57,975 bases of DNA from CAYIHX01 sp964363305 (GTDB taxonomy: Bacteria; Bdellovibrionota; UBA1018), in contig CAYIHX010000023.1 in the NCBI GenBank assembly GCA_964363305.1, forward strand, positions 1 to 57,975. Direction: 5' to 3'. The first letter of the stretch is position 1. The number at the start of each line of letters is the position of its first letter. The translations under genes were made by a program, and so were the position numbers. Positions 1-7,760 of the stretch are shown here, piece after piece. The notes under the pieces were generated by a model. It did not search any database. It was not told the origin of the DNA and saw only the letters and a program-made list of their open reading frames with translations.

Positions 1-2
1 AG

Positions 3-788
3 AAAATTTTTGAATATCTTCTCATTCCTCGAATTTCTGGAAACATGACGATTCCTTCATTGAAATACGCGTTTTTTGATTCAGCAAAAAAACAGTATGT
101 CGTGAAGAATACGCAACCGGTCGAGGTGCATGTGGCACCGGGGGATCCGGGCAGCGCACCGATTGCGCCGAACCAAGGTGCAAGTGAGCAGGGGAGTTTA
201 GGGCGTACCGCTGGTTCGCCGGTGGGGCAAGGTGTTGGACTTCTGGGACCGGATGATTTCGGCGTCAGAACTCGGGCGTTTTCTTTCTTCCGCATTGCCG
301 GAATTTTGGAATGGATTGGGTGGCTGGCTTCCGTCTTAACGGTTCTCGGAGTGGGGAGTCTGTTTTTGTGGCCGTTGGTGAGAAGGAAGTTGGCCAAACG
401 GCCGCGGAGCACGCTTCCGTCTGACCTTGAGAAATTGAAGGCCGAGGCCCAGAAAATTTCGAATTTGAAACAGAGCTTCGATTTCTGCGACCGACTGGAG
501 ACCCTCATCTTTGACTTGATTGATCGTCACTTCGCCTTGGGGGCTCGGTCGTCCGCACGAAGGGACCTCAGGGCGGCTCTTCTAGAGCGAGGAGTGGACG
601 AGGCTACTTGGTTGAAAATCGAGGATATTTTGGAGTTCACTGAGAGGGTGCGTTTTGCCCAAGCGGGACAAGGTGGTGGGCATGCAACTGAAATAGCTCA
701 ATTAAATAAGATAGTTACTGATATCAAGATGATCAATGGAAGATTATCTCAGGCTGTGCAACGGAAAACTGATGAAATTAGTCAATAG
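3..788 (+). CDS. BatD-like membrane protein, C-terminal part (5' end outside window)
   Basis: The frame is open from the window edge, so the ATG at 45 is internal. The first residues (LIPRISGNMTIPSLKYAFFD) match the end of a BatD beta-sandwich domain, which typically reads 'P..pG.y.IP...f.yFD'. A low-complexity Gly/Pro/Ser linker follows, then one membrane segment (about residues 100-126, LEWIGWLASVLTVLGVG), a basic RRKLAKR stop-transfer and a cytoplasmic helical tail. BatD proteins work with von Willebrand-domain BatA/BatB proteins and a MoxR ATPase in a poorly understood envelope function; those partners would lie upstream. The family call rests on the short conserved strand plus topology. 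The gene ends 67 nt before glnN. Confidence 0.6.
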   Translation, partial: KIFEYLLIPRISGNMTIPSLKYAFFDSAKKQYVVKNTQPVEVHVAPGDPGSAPIAPNQGASEQGSLGRTAGSPVGQGVGLLGPDDFGVRTRAFSFFRIAGILEWIGWLASVLTVLGVGSLFLWPLVRRKLAKRPRSTLPSDLEKLKAEAQKISNLKQSFDFCDRLETLIFDLIDRHFALGARSSARRDLRAALLERGVDEATWLKIEDILEFTERVRFAQAGQGGGHATEIAQLNKIVTDIKMINGRLSQAVQRKTDEISQ

Positions 789-795
789 CTGAACT

Positions 796-809
796 ATAAG
801 AATTCTTAT
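796..809. promoter_or_regulatory. 14-bp perfect palindrome upstream of glnN
   Basis: ATAAGAATTCTTAT is a perfect inverted repeat between the BatD-like gene and glnN, 6 nt before the second palindrome at 816-828. It is a possible operator. It also contains a -10-like TATAAG at 795-800, but no convincing -35 was found. Confidence 0.3.
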
Positions 810-815
810 CGGGAC

Positions 816-828
816 TGACATTGTGTCA
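816..828. promoter_or_regulatory. TGACA-N3-TGTCA palindrome upstream of glnN
   Basis: TGACATTGTGTCA is a perfect 5+5 inverted repeat with a 3-nt spacer, 27 nt before the glnN ATG. The same half-sites with the same spacing recur at 14017-14029 and 14361-14373, and with a 5-nt spacer at 7688-7702. It looks like a dimer-binding operator. The binding protein is unknown. Confidence 0.4.
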
Positions 829-855
829 ACCCATTTACCCAAAGGAGTCTCATCG

Positions 856-3007
856 ATGAATCGATTCGATGCAATTCGCGAAACATTAGCTCGTACCCCC
901 AGGAAATTTGATCCACCTCGTGACGAGAGTGGACGTCGTTTGAAGATCTCTGAGTTTTTCGGGATGAATACCTTCAGCATTCATCACATGAAGGAAAAAC
1001 TTCCGAAGGATATTTACACGAAGCTGGTCCAAACCATCCAGACGGGAAAAAAGCTCGATACGGAGATTGCGAGCGTGGTTGCGCCGGCGATCAAGGAATG
1101 GGCGTTGTCTCGGGGAGTAACCCACTTCACGCACTGGTTTCAGCCTCAGACCGGAACGACGGCTGAGAAGCATGATGCGTTCTTGACTCTTGATGATAAT
1201 GGCTTGCCGATCGAGAAGTTTTCGGGCTCCCAACTGATTCAGTCCGAGCCGGATGCCTCGAGTTTCCCGTCGGGGGGAATGCGCACGACATTCGAGGCAC
1301 GCGGCTACACGGCTTGGGACCCTTCAAGCCCGGTGTTTATCATGGAGTCGGCCAGCACGAAGACTCTCTGTATCCCGTCTGCCTTTGTCAGCTATCATGG
1401 CGACGCGCTCGACGAAAAAACAGGTTTGCTGAAGTCGATGGAGATCTTGTCGCAGAAGGCCTGTGAGTTGCTTCATCTCATCGGTCAGCCTGGTGTGAAG
1501 CGCGTGATTCCGACTCTGGGTGCGGAGCAGGAGTACTTCCTGATTGACCGCGCGTTCTATGCCCTGCGACCTGATCTCGTGATGACTGGGCGTACGTTGG
1601 TCGGTGGACAGCCCCCGAAGGGCCAGCAGTTGGAAGACCATCACTTCGGCGCTATTCCTNNNNNNNNNNAAGACTCGCCACAACGAGGTAGCTCCGAGCC
1701 AGTTCGAGTCGGCGCCAATCTTCGAGGAAGCCAATGTGGCGACTGATCACAACCAGATCGTCATGGAGATTATGCGCAAGGTTGCTCTTCGTCATAATTT
1801 CGCGATGCTGCTGCACGAGAAGCCTTTTGCGGGAGTGAATGGCAGCGGCAAGCATAACAACTGGTCGATGGCGATCGGTGCGAGCGGTCCTGGTCTCGAT
1901 GGTGAGAACCTGCTTGATCCAGGTAAGACTCCCAAGGAGAATCTTCGATTCCTGATTTGTTTGGCTGCGACGCTTAAGGGAGTCCATAAGCATGCGGGGC
2001 TGCTCAGAGCGGGTATCGCATCCGCGGGCAACGATCATCGCCTGGGCGCGAATGAGGCTCCTCCGGCGATCATTTCGGTGTTTCTGGGTGACCTCCTCAG
2101 CCGAATCATGGACGAGATAGAGTCAGGCAAGACGAGCACGGAAAACCCGGAAGCAGCCGTTTTGAAGATGGGGGTTTCGAAATTGCCAGAACTGATGAGG
2201 GATAACGCCGACCGAAATCGGACCTCACCCTTCGCTTTTACGGGTAATAAGTTTGAGTTTCGTGCCGTGGGGTCATCTGCCTCTACCGCTTTTCCGGTTA
2301 CGTTGGTGAACGCGGTCGTGGCGGATGGTTTCGAGGAAGTGACGACGATTCTGAAAGAGAAGATGCTGAGCGCGAAGGCTGACGTAGCGATTCTCGAAAC
2401 CGTCAAAGAGATCGCTAAGCAGACTAAGGCTATTCGGTTCGAGGGCAACAACTACTCGGAAGAATGGGTAGTAGAGGCTGAGCGGAGAGGTTTGCCGAAT
2501 CTTCGCAAGACGCCGGAAGCCCTGGCGCAGCTGGTGTCGCCGTCGTCCAAGAAGCTCCTCACAGGGCTTGGAATCTTCAGTGAGGCGGAAGTGACCTCTC
2601 GTTATCACGTGCGGTTGGAACGTTATGTGAAGAACATGATGATCGAGGTCGACACCCTTCGTTCGATGATCGATACGATTATTCTTCCGGCAGCCTATCG
2701 GTATCATGCGGAGCTTTCAGACGGTGTGGCAAAGGCCAAGGCGGCCGGCGTCGAGACCCCTCAGAAAGATACGCTAGTAAAGATGACGCAGTTGATTCAG
2801 GGACTCTCGTCCAAGCGTTTTGAGATCGATAAGGCTTATGCCAAAGCCGAGGCGACGACGAACGAGGAAGAAAAGTCAAAGATGCTCGCTCTGGGGGTCG
2901 CAACGGCCATGGCTGATGCGCGCAAATACAGTGATGAGTTGGAAGCGATCATCGCGGATGATATTTGGCCGCTTCCGAAATACCGAGAGATGCTTTTCCT
3001 CTCCTAG
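856..3007 (+). CDS. glnN: Glutamine synthetase type III (interrupted by a 10-N assembly gap)
   Basis: GSIII makes glutamine from glutamate, ammonia and ATP. The product begins MNRFDAIRETLA, 9 nt after a strong AAAGGAG ribosome site (841-847); the GTG at 823 is upstream of that site and is rejected. Visible GSIII features are the N-terminal FFGMNTFS segment, the GAEQEYFLID metal-site strand, KTRHNEVAPSQFE, NGSGKHNNWSM and the long C-terminal extension typical of this family. The two halves are 268 and 445 residues and lie in different frames on either side of the N run at 1660-1669. In relatives about 20 residues (the VLAFM..VE..L..LGIPV region) sit between FGAIP and KTRHNE, so the Ns are a placeholder, not a true 10-nt distance. 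The real protein is probably about 735 residues, and the gene is probably intact in the organism. A terminator follows. Confidence 0.93.
1660..1669. other. Assembly gap of 10 Ns inside glnN
   Basis: Ten consecutive Ns split glnN. The reading frame shifts across them, and about 60-66 nt of conserved coding sequence are missing, so the gap length is nominal. Confidence 0.98.
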
Positions 3008-3033
3008 AGACGGAATTCGCATTGAAGGATCGC

Positions 3034-3070
3034 AGGCGCCGGGCGGATTCCGCTCGGCGCCTTTATTTTT
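3034..3070 (+). terminator. Rho-independent terminator after glnN
   Basis: AGGCGCCG pairs with CGGCGCCT around a 13-nt loop and is followed by TTATTTTT. It begins 27 nt after the glnN stop codon. Confidence 0.75.
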
Positions 3071-3169
3071 GGCTCAGTTTGTCGAGAAGAGCGGCGCCCA
3101 GCAGCGCGGACTCCGCGAGCAAGAGAGAGAAAAACAAACGCAGGAAATGTCGTGGATTTCGCGAGGCGG

Positions 3170-3199
3170 AGGCGGACACCCCCGTGGGGGTGTCCGCCT
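3170..3199. repeat. Perfect 14-bp GC-rich hairpin between convergent genes
   Basis: AGGCGGACACCCCC and its exact complement are separated only by GT. The hairpin lies between the convergent glnN and parA-like genes. Neither side has a T tract, so it may be a bidirectional transcription barrier or an mRNA 3'-end protector rather than a classic terminator. Confidence 0.6.
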
Positions 3200-3277
3200 T
3201 GGTTTGGGTGGCGTTCGCGGTTGGTTTGTCTGGGTGGGCGAAGGGATTTCTTCCGAGCTTGGTTGCCGTTGTAGCCG

Positions 3278-4093
3278 TCATGTGGCTTCTCCCGGGGGTC
3301 GAAGTGGAAGTCGCGCAAGCAGTTCAAGGGCGGCTGCTTGGTAATCCAGGCTTCCTCGCGAGGTACGGTCATAGTCGAGGACCGAACGACCGTGACCCGA
3401 GCTTTCAGTCACGGCGGAGTTATCATGAATGACCGTGTCGAAAATAGCCGAACCGAGTTCGCTGCGCAGGGCGCTGAGCACCTCCTGCGTGAGCTTTCTT
3501 CGTGGGGTGACCTGGGTGGGAAGAACGCCTAAAATGGTAAGCTTCGGATTCCACCGAGTTTTGATGTTCTCAATCGCACCTCGGATCTTGACGATGCCTT
3601 CGAGGCTGAAGAACTCAGGCTGTACAGGGATCAACACTGAGTCGGCGGCGCAAAGCGCATTTAACGTAAGAAGATTGAGACTGGGGGGCGTATCGATAAG
3701 AATAACGTCATACTGAGCTCTGAGGAGGGACATGTTTCGAGCCAGAATCTGTTCTTTGTCGGTTTTCGAAAACAGGTAGTGTTCGACTCCAATCAGGGCA
3801 CCATCTCCGGGGACGAGATCGACTCCGGCCGTCGTTCTCGTCCGATAGAGTGACCAATTGGAATCGTCCAGCGGACGCTTAGACAGGTAGAGCTCGTCCA
3901 AGGTTCTCAGATTCTCGAATGCGCCTGCCCCCGGTGTTACGCCCAGGTAGCTGGTGAGGTTGGCTTGAGGGTCGCTGTCGATGAGCAGTACATGCTTCCC
4001 TTGTTTGGCGAGAGCTACACCGAGATTCATGACGGACGTGGTTTTGCCCACGCCCCCTTTTTGATTTGATACCGCGATGACCTGGGCTGACAT
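3278..4093 (-). CDS. ParA/Soj-type ATPase without a visible ParB
   Basis: A 271-residue deviant-Walker ATPase. The P-loop NQKGGVGKTT has the signature lysine at residue 12 and the catalytic lysine at 17, followed by LLIDSDPQANLTSYLG (switch I) and DVILIDTPPSLNLLTLNAL (Walker B and switch II). Such proteins dimerise on ATP, bind DNA or membrane, and position chromosomes, plasmids or large complexes. The ATG at 4091-4093 is chosen because the family starts within a few residues of the P-loop and because it overlaps the upstream regulator's stop as TGATG; the long in-frame extension is only upstream coding sequence in another frame. No ParB gene or parS-like repeat is visible, so a role in positioning a cell-surface or signalling machine is as likely as chromosome segregation. 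Confidence 0.88.
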   Translation of the reverse strand: MSAQVIAVSNQKGGVGKTTSVMNLGVALAKQGKHVLLIDSDPQANLTSYLGVTPGAGAFENLRTLDELYLSKRPLDDSNWSLYRTRTTAGVDLVPGDGALIGVEHYLFSKTDKEQILARNMSLLRAQYDVILIDTPPSLNLLTLNALCAADSVLIPVQPEFFSLEGIVKIRGAIENIKTRWNPKLTILGVLPTQVTPRRKLTQEVLSALRSELGSAIFDTVIHDNSAVTESSGHGRSVLDYDRTSRGSLDYQAAALELLARLPLRPPGEAT

Positions 4094-5529
4094 CAGGCTT
4101 CCTCCGTCTCGAGCTCGTCGAGGTTGATTCCATATTTTCTGATTTTTCTGAGCAAAGTATTTTTCGGGATGCCCGCATTGGCAGCGGTTTGGTTGATCTT
4201 TCCGCGGTTGAGTTTCAGCGCCTGCAGAATAAATTTGCGTTCGAAGCGTTCCTTTTGGTCCTGAAAGTCGATATCCTCCGGATCCGTCCCAATGGCGACC
4301 GAGGACGGCAACGGATGCATCCAAACCGGCTTGAGTTCTTCCGGGAGCGAAGAGAGTGAGAGCTGCTTCAAGTTTTCGAGGACGAAGGCACGTTCGATGA
4401 CGTTCTCGAGTTCGCGGACATTCCCCGGCCAGTGATGGGCATGAAGGGCCTCCATGGCATCTTCGCGGATACCCATAATTTCGGAGTCGCCCGTTCGGCC
4501 GTGAAGATGGTTGAATTTATCGATGAAAGAGTTGACGAGGAGGGGAAGGTCGTCGATGCGTTCGCGCAGCGGTGGAAGCTGGATGGGCATGACGTTGAGG
4601 CGGTAGAATAGGTCTTGCCTGAATTGACCCTTACGAATCATCTCCTCAAGCGGTTGGTTTGTGGCCGCGACGATCCGAACGTCACAACGAATCTCTCGAT
4701 TTGAGCCTACTGGTGTGAATTTTCGTTCCTGTAGGACGCGCAGCAGTTTGACTTGCATGCTCGCGCTGATGTCGCCGATCTCGTCGAGAAAGAGAGTGCC
4801 CCCTTCGGCGTATTGAAATTTTCCGATGTGCCGTTGATCGGCGCCGGTGAAAGCGCCCTTCTCGTGGCCGAAGAGCGCGCTCTCGATGAGGTTCTCGGGG
4901 ATGGCTCCGCAATTGACATCTACGAAGAGCTTCTCTTTTCGGGAGCTGTTGAAATGGATCGCTTTTGCGACGAGCTCTTTTCCGGTTCCGTTTTCGCCCC
5001 GGATCAGGACGCTCGTGTTCACTTGGCCAAGTCGATTGATGACTTCGAAAATCTGTCGCATGCGTCGAGAGCTGCCGATGAATTGTTCACCGGACTCGAG
5101 CGTGATTCGCGGTGAATGTAGCCCCATCTGATGAACCAGGTCATGGGCCTGGTTGACGTTTCGGACCGCACCGAGGATGTCTTCCTCCCTGACAGGCTTT
5201 TCAATGTAGTTGAACGCACCTTCGCGCATTGCTTCGACGGCGTCGCGGATATTTCCGTGGGCCGTGATGATCAGAACCGAGATCGAGGGGTCAAAGGCAT
5301 GGATGCGTTTCAGCACTTCGAGTCCCGAGATGCCGGGTAGGTTCACGTCGAGGAGCACGAGACGGAAGGACTCGGCGGAGTCGAGACCGCGATCGAAAAC
5401 AGCCCGAAGCGCGTCTTCGCCGGTTTCCGCGAGCGCAGGTTGGTAGCCGAGACTATGCAATGTCACGGAGAGGGATTCTCTGAGTTCGCGTTCGTCGTCG
5501 ACGATGAGGACTTGCTTCCGGACGGACAT
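4093..5529 (-). CDS. NtrC-family sigma54-dependent response regulator
   Basis: A 478-residue protein. The receiver domain spans residues 1-125, with the acidic pocket VDDE, probable phospho-Asp61 in LLDVNLPG and the conserved Lys in YIEKPV. The AAA+ domain has Walker A GENGTGKE and the sigma54-contacting GAFTGA loop. A Fis-type helix-turn-helix ends the protein (INQTAANAGIPKNTLLRKI). It should activate sigma54 promoters when phosphorylated by the kinase encoded 33 nt upstream. The ATG at 5529 is preferred over a TTG three codons earlier; neither has a clear Shine-Dalgarno sequence. Its stop overlaps the ParA-like start. It closely resembles the second regulator at 39451-40923, including the C-terminal lysine/leucine-rich helix, so the two are paralogues. 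Confidence 0.93.
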   Translation of the reverse strand: MSVRKQVLIVDDERELRESLSVTLHSLGYQPALAETGEDALRAVFDRGLDSAESFRLVLLDVNLPGISGLEVLKRIHAFDPSISVLIITAHGNIRDAVEAMREGAFNYIEKPVREEDILGAVRNVNQAHDLVHQMGLHSPRITLESGEQFIGSSRRMRQIFEVINRLGQVNTSVLIRGENGTGKELVAKAIHFNSSRKEKLFVDVNCGAIPENLIESALFGHEKGAFTGADQRHIGKFQYAEGGTLFLDEIGDISASMQVKLLRVLQERKFTPVGSNREIRCDVRIVAATNQPLEEMIRKGQFRQDLFYRLNVMPIQLPPLRERIDDLPLLVNSFIDKFNHLHGRTGDSEIMGIREDAMEALHAHHWPGNVRELENVIERAFVLENLKQLSLSSLPEELKPVWMHPLPSSVAIGTDPEDIDFQDQKERFERKFILQALKLNRGKINQTAANAGIPKNTLLRKIRKYGINLDELETEEA

Positions 5530-5562
5530 CGAGCGCAAAGTACACTTTATGCGCTGCGCTAA

Positions 5563-6687
5563 TCAAGTTATGCCATGAAGGGGCAGGGTAAAAGTAAACG
5601 TGGTACCGGTGTTTTCCACGCTTCTCAGTCGAATGGTTCCACCGTGTAATTCGATAAAGTATTTCGAGAGGTAAAGTCCGAGTCCGGTCCCCTTCACCTT
5701 TTCGTTGAGCGGTCGTTTAAAGCGATAGAACTTCGTGAACATATGCGGGATTTGCTCGCGGGGGATCCCCGGTCCGAAGTCCTGGATATCAACCTGGACG
5801 AAGCCCTCCTCTTCGCGGGAACGGACGATCACTTTCGCACCGGCGGGGCTATACTTGATGGCATTGTCGATCAGATTGCCCAGCACCTGTTTGACGAGTC
5901 CCTCATCGTATTCGATCGAGAAAAGGGGTTCGAGATCCTCATCCACTTGGACTTGCCCCTGGTTGGCCAGGGGGCGGAGGCGACGAATGGTTTCTCGAAT
6001 AGTGCCGTTAATATCATTCGATTTTTTGTTCAAAATGACTTTCTGAGACTCAATACGCGAAAGATTCAAGATGCTAGTGATGTAGTGTTTGAGTTCCTGA
6101 TTGCTCGTCTCGATGGAGTCGAGTAATTCCTTACGCTGTTCCTCTGGTGGGGCGGTTTCCCGTCGCATCCGATCCACCACGGCCTGAATCTTTGCGATGG
6201 GCGTCTTCAGGTCGTGACTGACGAGGGAGAGGAAGTTTGATTTCATTTCGTCGAGCTCGTGTAGATATTGGGCTTCTTTCAATGACCTCCACTGCCGGTT
6301 CTCTTGCACTGCTTGCAGGTAGCCGGTGAAAACGAGATAGGTCGAGAGCAGGGCGACCACTCCGTTGATCATCGGGATATGAAAGTGAAAGACCACCAGC
6401 ACGGCCTGATAGAGAAGCACGAGAATCAAGATCCCGCTGGCCGGCACGGCGATGGCACTGAGGAGAATCGTAGAAGAAAGAATCGCCAGGGAGGTCGAGA
6501 TCACCAGCCCGAAGGAAAGGGCCCCGGTGGCAACATAGGGCAGAGTTCGGAGGGTGGGGTACGCCTGGGCGCTCCATCCGGTCCATTGGAGCCGGGTCTC
6601 CAGAATTTGCGACTCCTGCTCGGGGAATGGGATCAGTGCAAGCCCCCAGCAGATGGCGATGCGGATAAAAAACGCGGAAGCCTTCAT
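5563..6687 (-). CDS. Membrane sensor histidine kinase, partner of the adjacent NtrC regulator
   Basis: A 374-residue protein with several hydrophobic segments in the first 130 residues (for example FFIRIAICWGLALIPF and GVVALLSTYLVFTGYLQ) and no evident periplasmic sensor domain. A short linker leads to the HisKA box SLVSHDLKTP (His near residue 158) and an HATPase_c domain with N, G1 and G2 boxes (NLIDNAIKY, DFGPGIP, GTGLGLYLSKY). The H-box region is very like that of the CHASE2 kinase at 40916-42895 (SLVTHDLKTP), as if this protein were a version that lost CHASE2. The ATG at 6685-6687 follows GCAGGTG. It is first in a kinase-regulator-ParA operon. The signal sensed cannot be read from sequence. 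Confidence 0.9.
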   Translation of the reverse strand: MKASAFFIRIAICWGLALIPFPEQESQILETRLQWTGWSAQAYPTLRTLPYVATGALSFGLVISTSLAILSSTILLSAIAVPASGILILVLLYQAVLVVFHFHIPMINGVVALLSTYLVFTGYLQAVQENRQWRSLKEAQYLHELDEMKSNFLSLVSHDLKTPIAKIQAVVDRMRRETAPPEEQRKELLDSIETSNQELKHYITSILNLSRIESQKVILNKKSNDINGTIRETIRRLRPLANQGQVQVDEDLEPLFSIEYDEGLVKQVLGNLIDNAIKYSPAGAKVIVRSREEEGFVQVDIQDFGPGIPREQIPHMFTKFYRFKRPLNEKVKGTGLGLYLSKYFIELHGGTIRLRSVENTGTTFTFTLPLHGIT

Positions 6688-6724
6688 TGCGCACCTGCTT
6701 AACTTATGGGATTCGCCTCAGGCG

Positions 6725-7690
6725 ATGGAATTGTTTCGAGGTTATGTATCCATTCAGAAGCCTCCGGAGAAAGCGGTCGTAACGATTGGAAATTTTGACG
6801 GGGTGCATCTAGGGCACCGGGAGATCTTTCGTCAGACGGTGGCTCAGGCCAAGCGCATCGGGGGCACCTCGGTCGTCTTCACCTTTCGGCCGCATCCGCA
6901 GATCGCTCTGAGGCCCGAAGCCAATATTTCACTCCTCCAGACCTACGATGAGAAGCTTGAGCTGCTTCAGAAGCGGGGACTCGATGTCGTGATCGAGCAG
7001 CCGTTCAGTCGGGAATTCTCCACGACTTCACCGGGTGATTTCTTTCGGGAAGTGCTTCTTCGCCGCCTGAGCGCCGTTGCGATCGTGGTCGGTTATGACT
7101 TCGCGTTCGGAAAGGGTAGGGAGGGAGGTCTCCGGTCTTTGGAGGAATTTTGCAAGAATGCCGGAATTCAGCTGACCGTCGTGCCACCGCTTCGATTGGG
7201 TGATACGGTGGTTTCAAGTAGCCAGATCCGCCGAGCGCTGGCGGTCGGCCAGGTGAGCGAGGCGGCTCGCCTTTTGGGAAGACCGTTCTCTTACCGGGGA
7301 ACGGTGGTCAAGGGTGAGGGGCGAGGACGGAAGATCGGATTTGCGACTGCTAATCTGAAGCTGGATAGCAAGCTCGTGTTACCGTACGGCGTTTACGCCA
7401 CGGAAGCCTATTTGACTGATGTGGATCAGACTTTTGACAGTGTGACGAATGTCGGGGTGCGACCCACTTTTGCTGAAATTGAGCATGGCTTGGGTGAGCT
7501 GCCGGCGCTGATCGAGACGCATCTCTTGGGTCAGACTATCGATCTCTACGGAAGGACGCTTGAGGTCCGCTTCATCGACCGTATCCGTGACGAGCGGAAG
7601 TTCTCCGGCATCGAGGCTTTGAAGAGTCAAATCGGTGACGATGTGAAAGCGGCGGCTCATATTCTCCAAAAGAGTCGCGGCGCGTCTTGA
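6725..7690 (+). CDS. ribF: Bifunctional riboflavin kinase / FAD synthetase
   Basis: A 321-residue cytoplasmic enzyme that phosphorylates riboflavin to FMN and adenylylates FMN to FAD. The N-terminal nucleotidyltransferase half has VVTIGNFDGVHLGHREI (HIGH-like) and the SSSQIRRAL motif. The C-terminal riboflavin-kinase half has GRGRKIGFATANL, YGVYAT and the SVTNVGVRPTF signature. The length is normal. The ATG at 6725 gives the usual short N-terminus; no strong ribosome site is seen. It is divergent from the kinase gene (37 nt apart) and runs toward pilB. Its TGA stop forms the first bases of the palindrome at 7688. Confidence 0.95.
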   Translation: MELFRGYVSIQKPPEKAVVTIGNFDGVHLGHREIFRQTVAQAKRIGGTSVVFTFRPHPQIALRPEANISLLQTYDEKLELLQKRGLDVVIEQPFSREFSTTSPGDFFREVLLRRLSAVAIVVGYDFAFGKGREGGLRSLEEFCKNAGIQLTVVPPLRLGDTVVSSSQIRRALAVGQVSEAARLLGRPFSYRGTVVKGEGRGRKIGFATANLKLDSKLVLPYGVYATEAYLTDVDQTFDSVTNVGVRPTFAEIEHGLGELPALIETHLLGQTIDLYGRTLEVRFIDRIRDERKFSGIEALKSQIGDDVKAAAHILQKSRGAS

Positions 7691-7733
7691 CAATAATTGT
7701 CACCTCCCTGGAAACTCAATAGAGGTTATTGAG
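7687..7733 (+). promoter_or_regulatory. Two inverted repeats in the ribF-pilB gap
   Basis: TGACAAT-A-ATTGTCA (7688-7702) is a perfect palindrome that overlaps the ribF stop and contains a -35-like TTGACA (7687-7692). CTCAATA-GAGGT-TATTGAG (7715-7733) is a second perfect repeat with a 5-nt loop. Together they fill most of the 70-nt gap before pilB. A -10 hexamer at the right distance is not convincing. The half-sites of the first repeat match the TGACA/TGTCA palindromes elsewhere, but with a 5-nt rather than 3-nt spacer. Confidence 0.4.
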
Positions 7734-7760
7734 GAAGTTTTTCACCCAAGGACGGGTTAC

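Noticed and set aside
823..858. GTG at 823 as the glnN start
   Set aside because: The strong AAAGGAG ribosome site lies downstream of it and points to ATG 856; the extra residues have no GSIII similarity.
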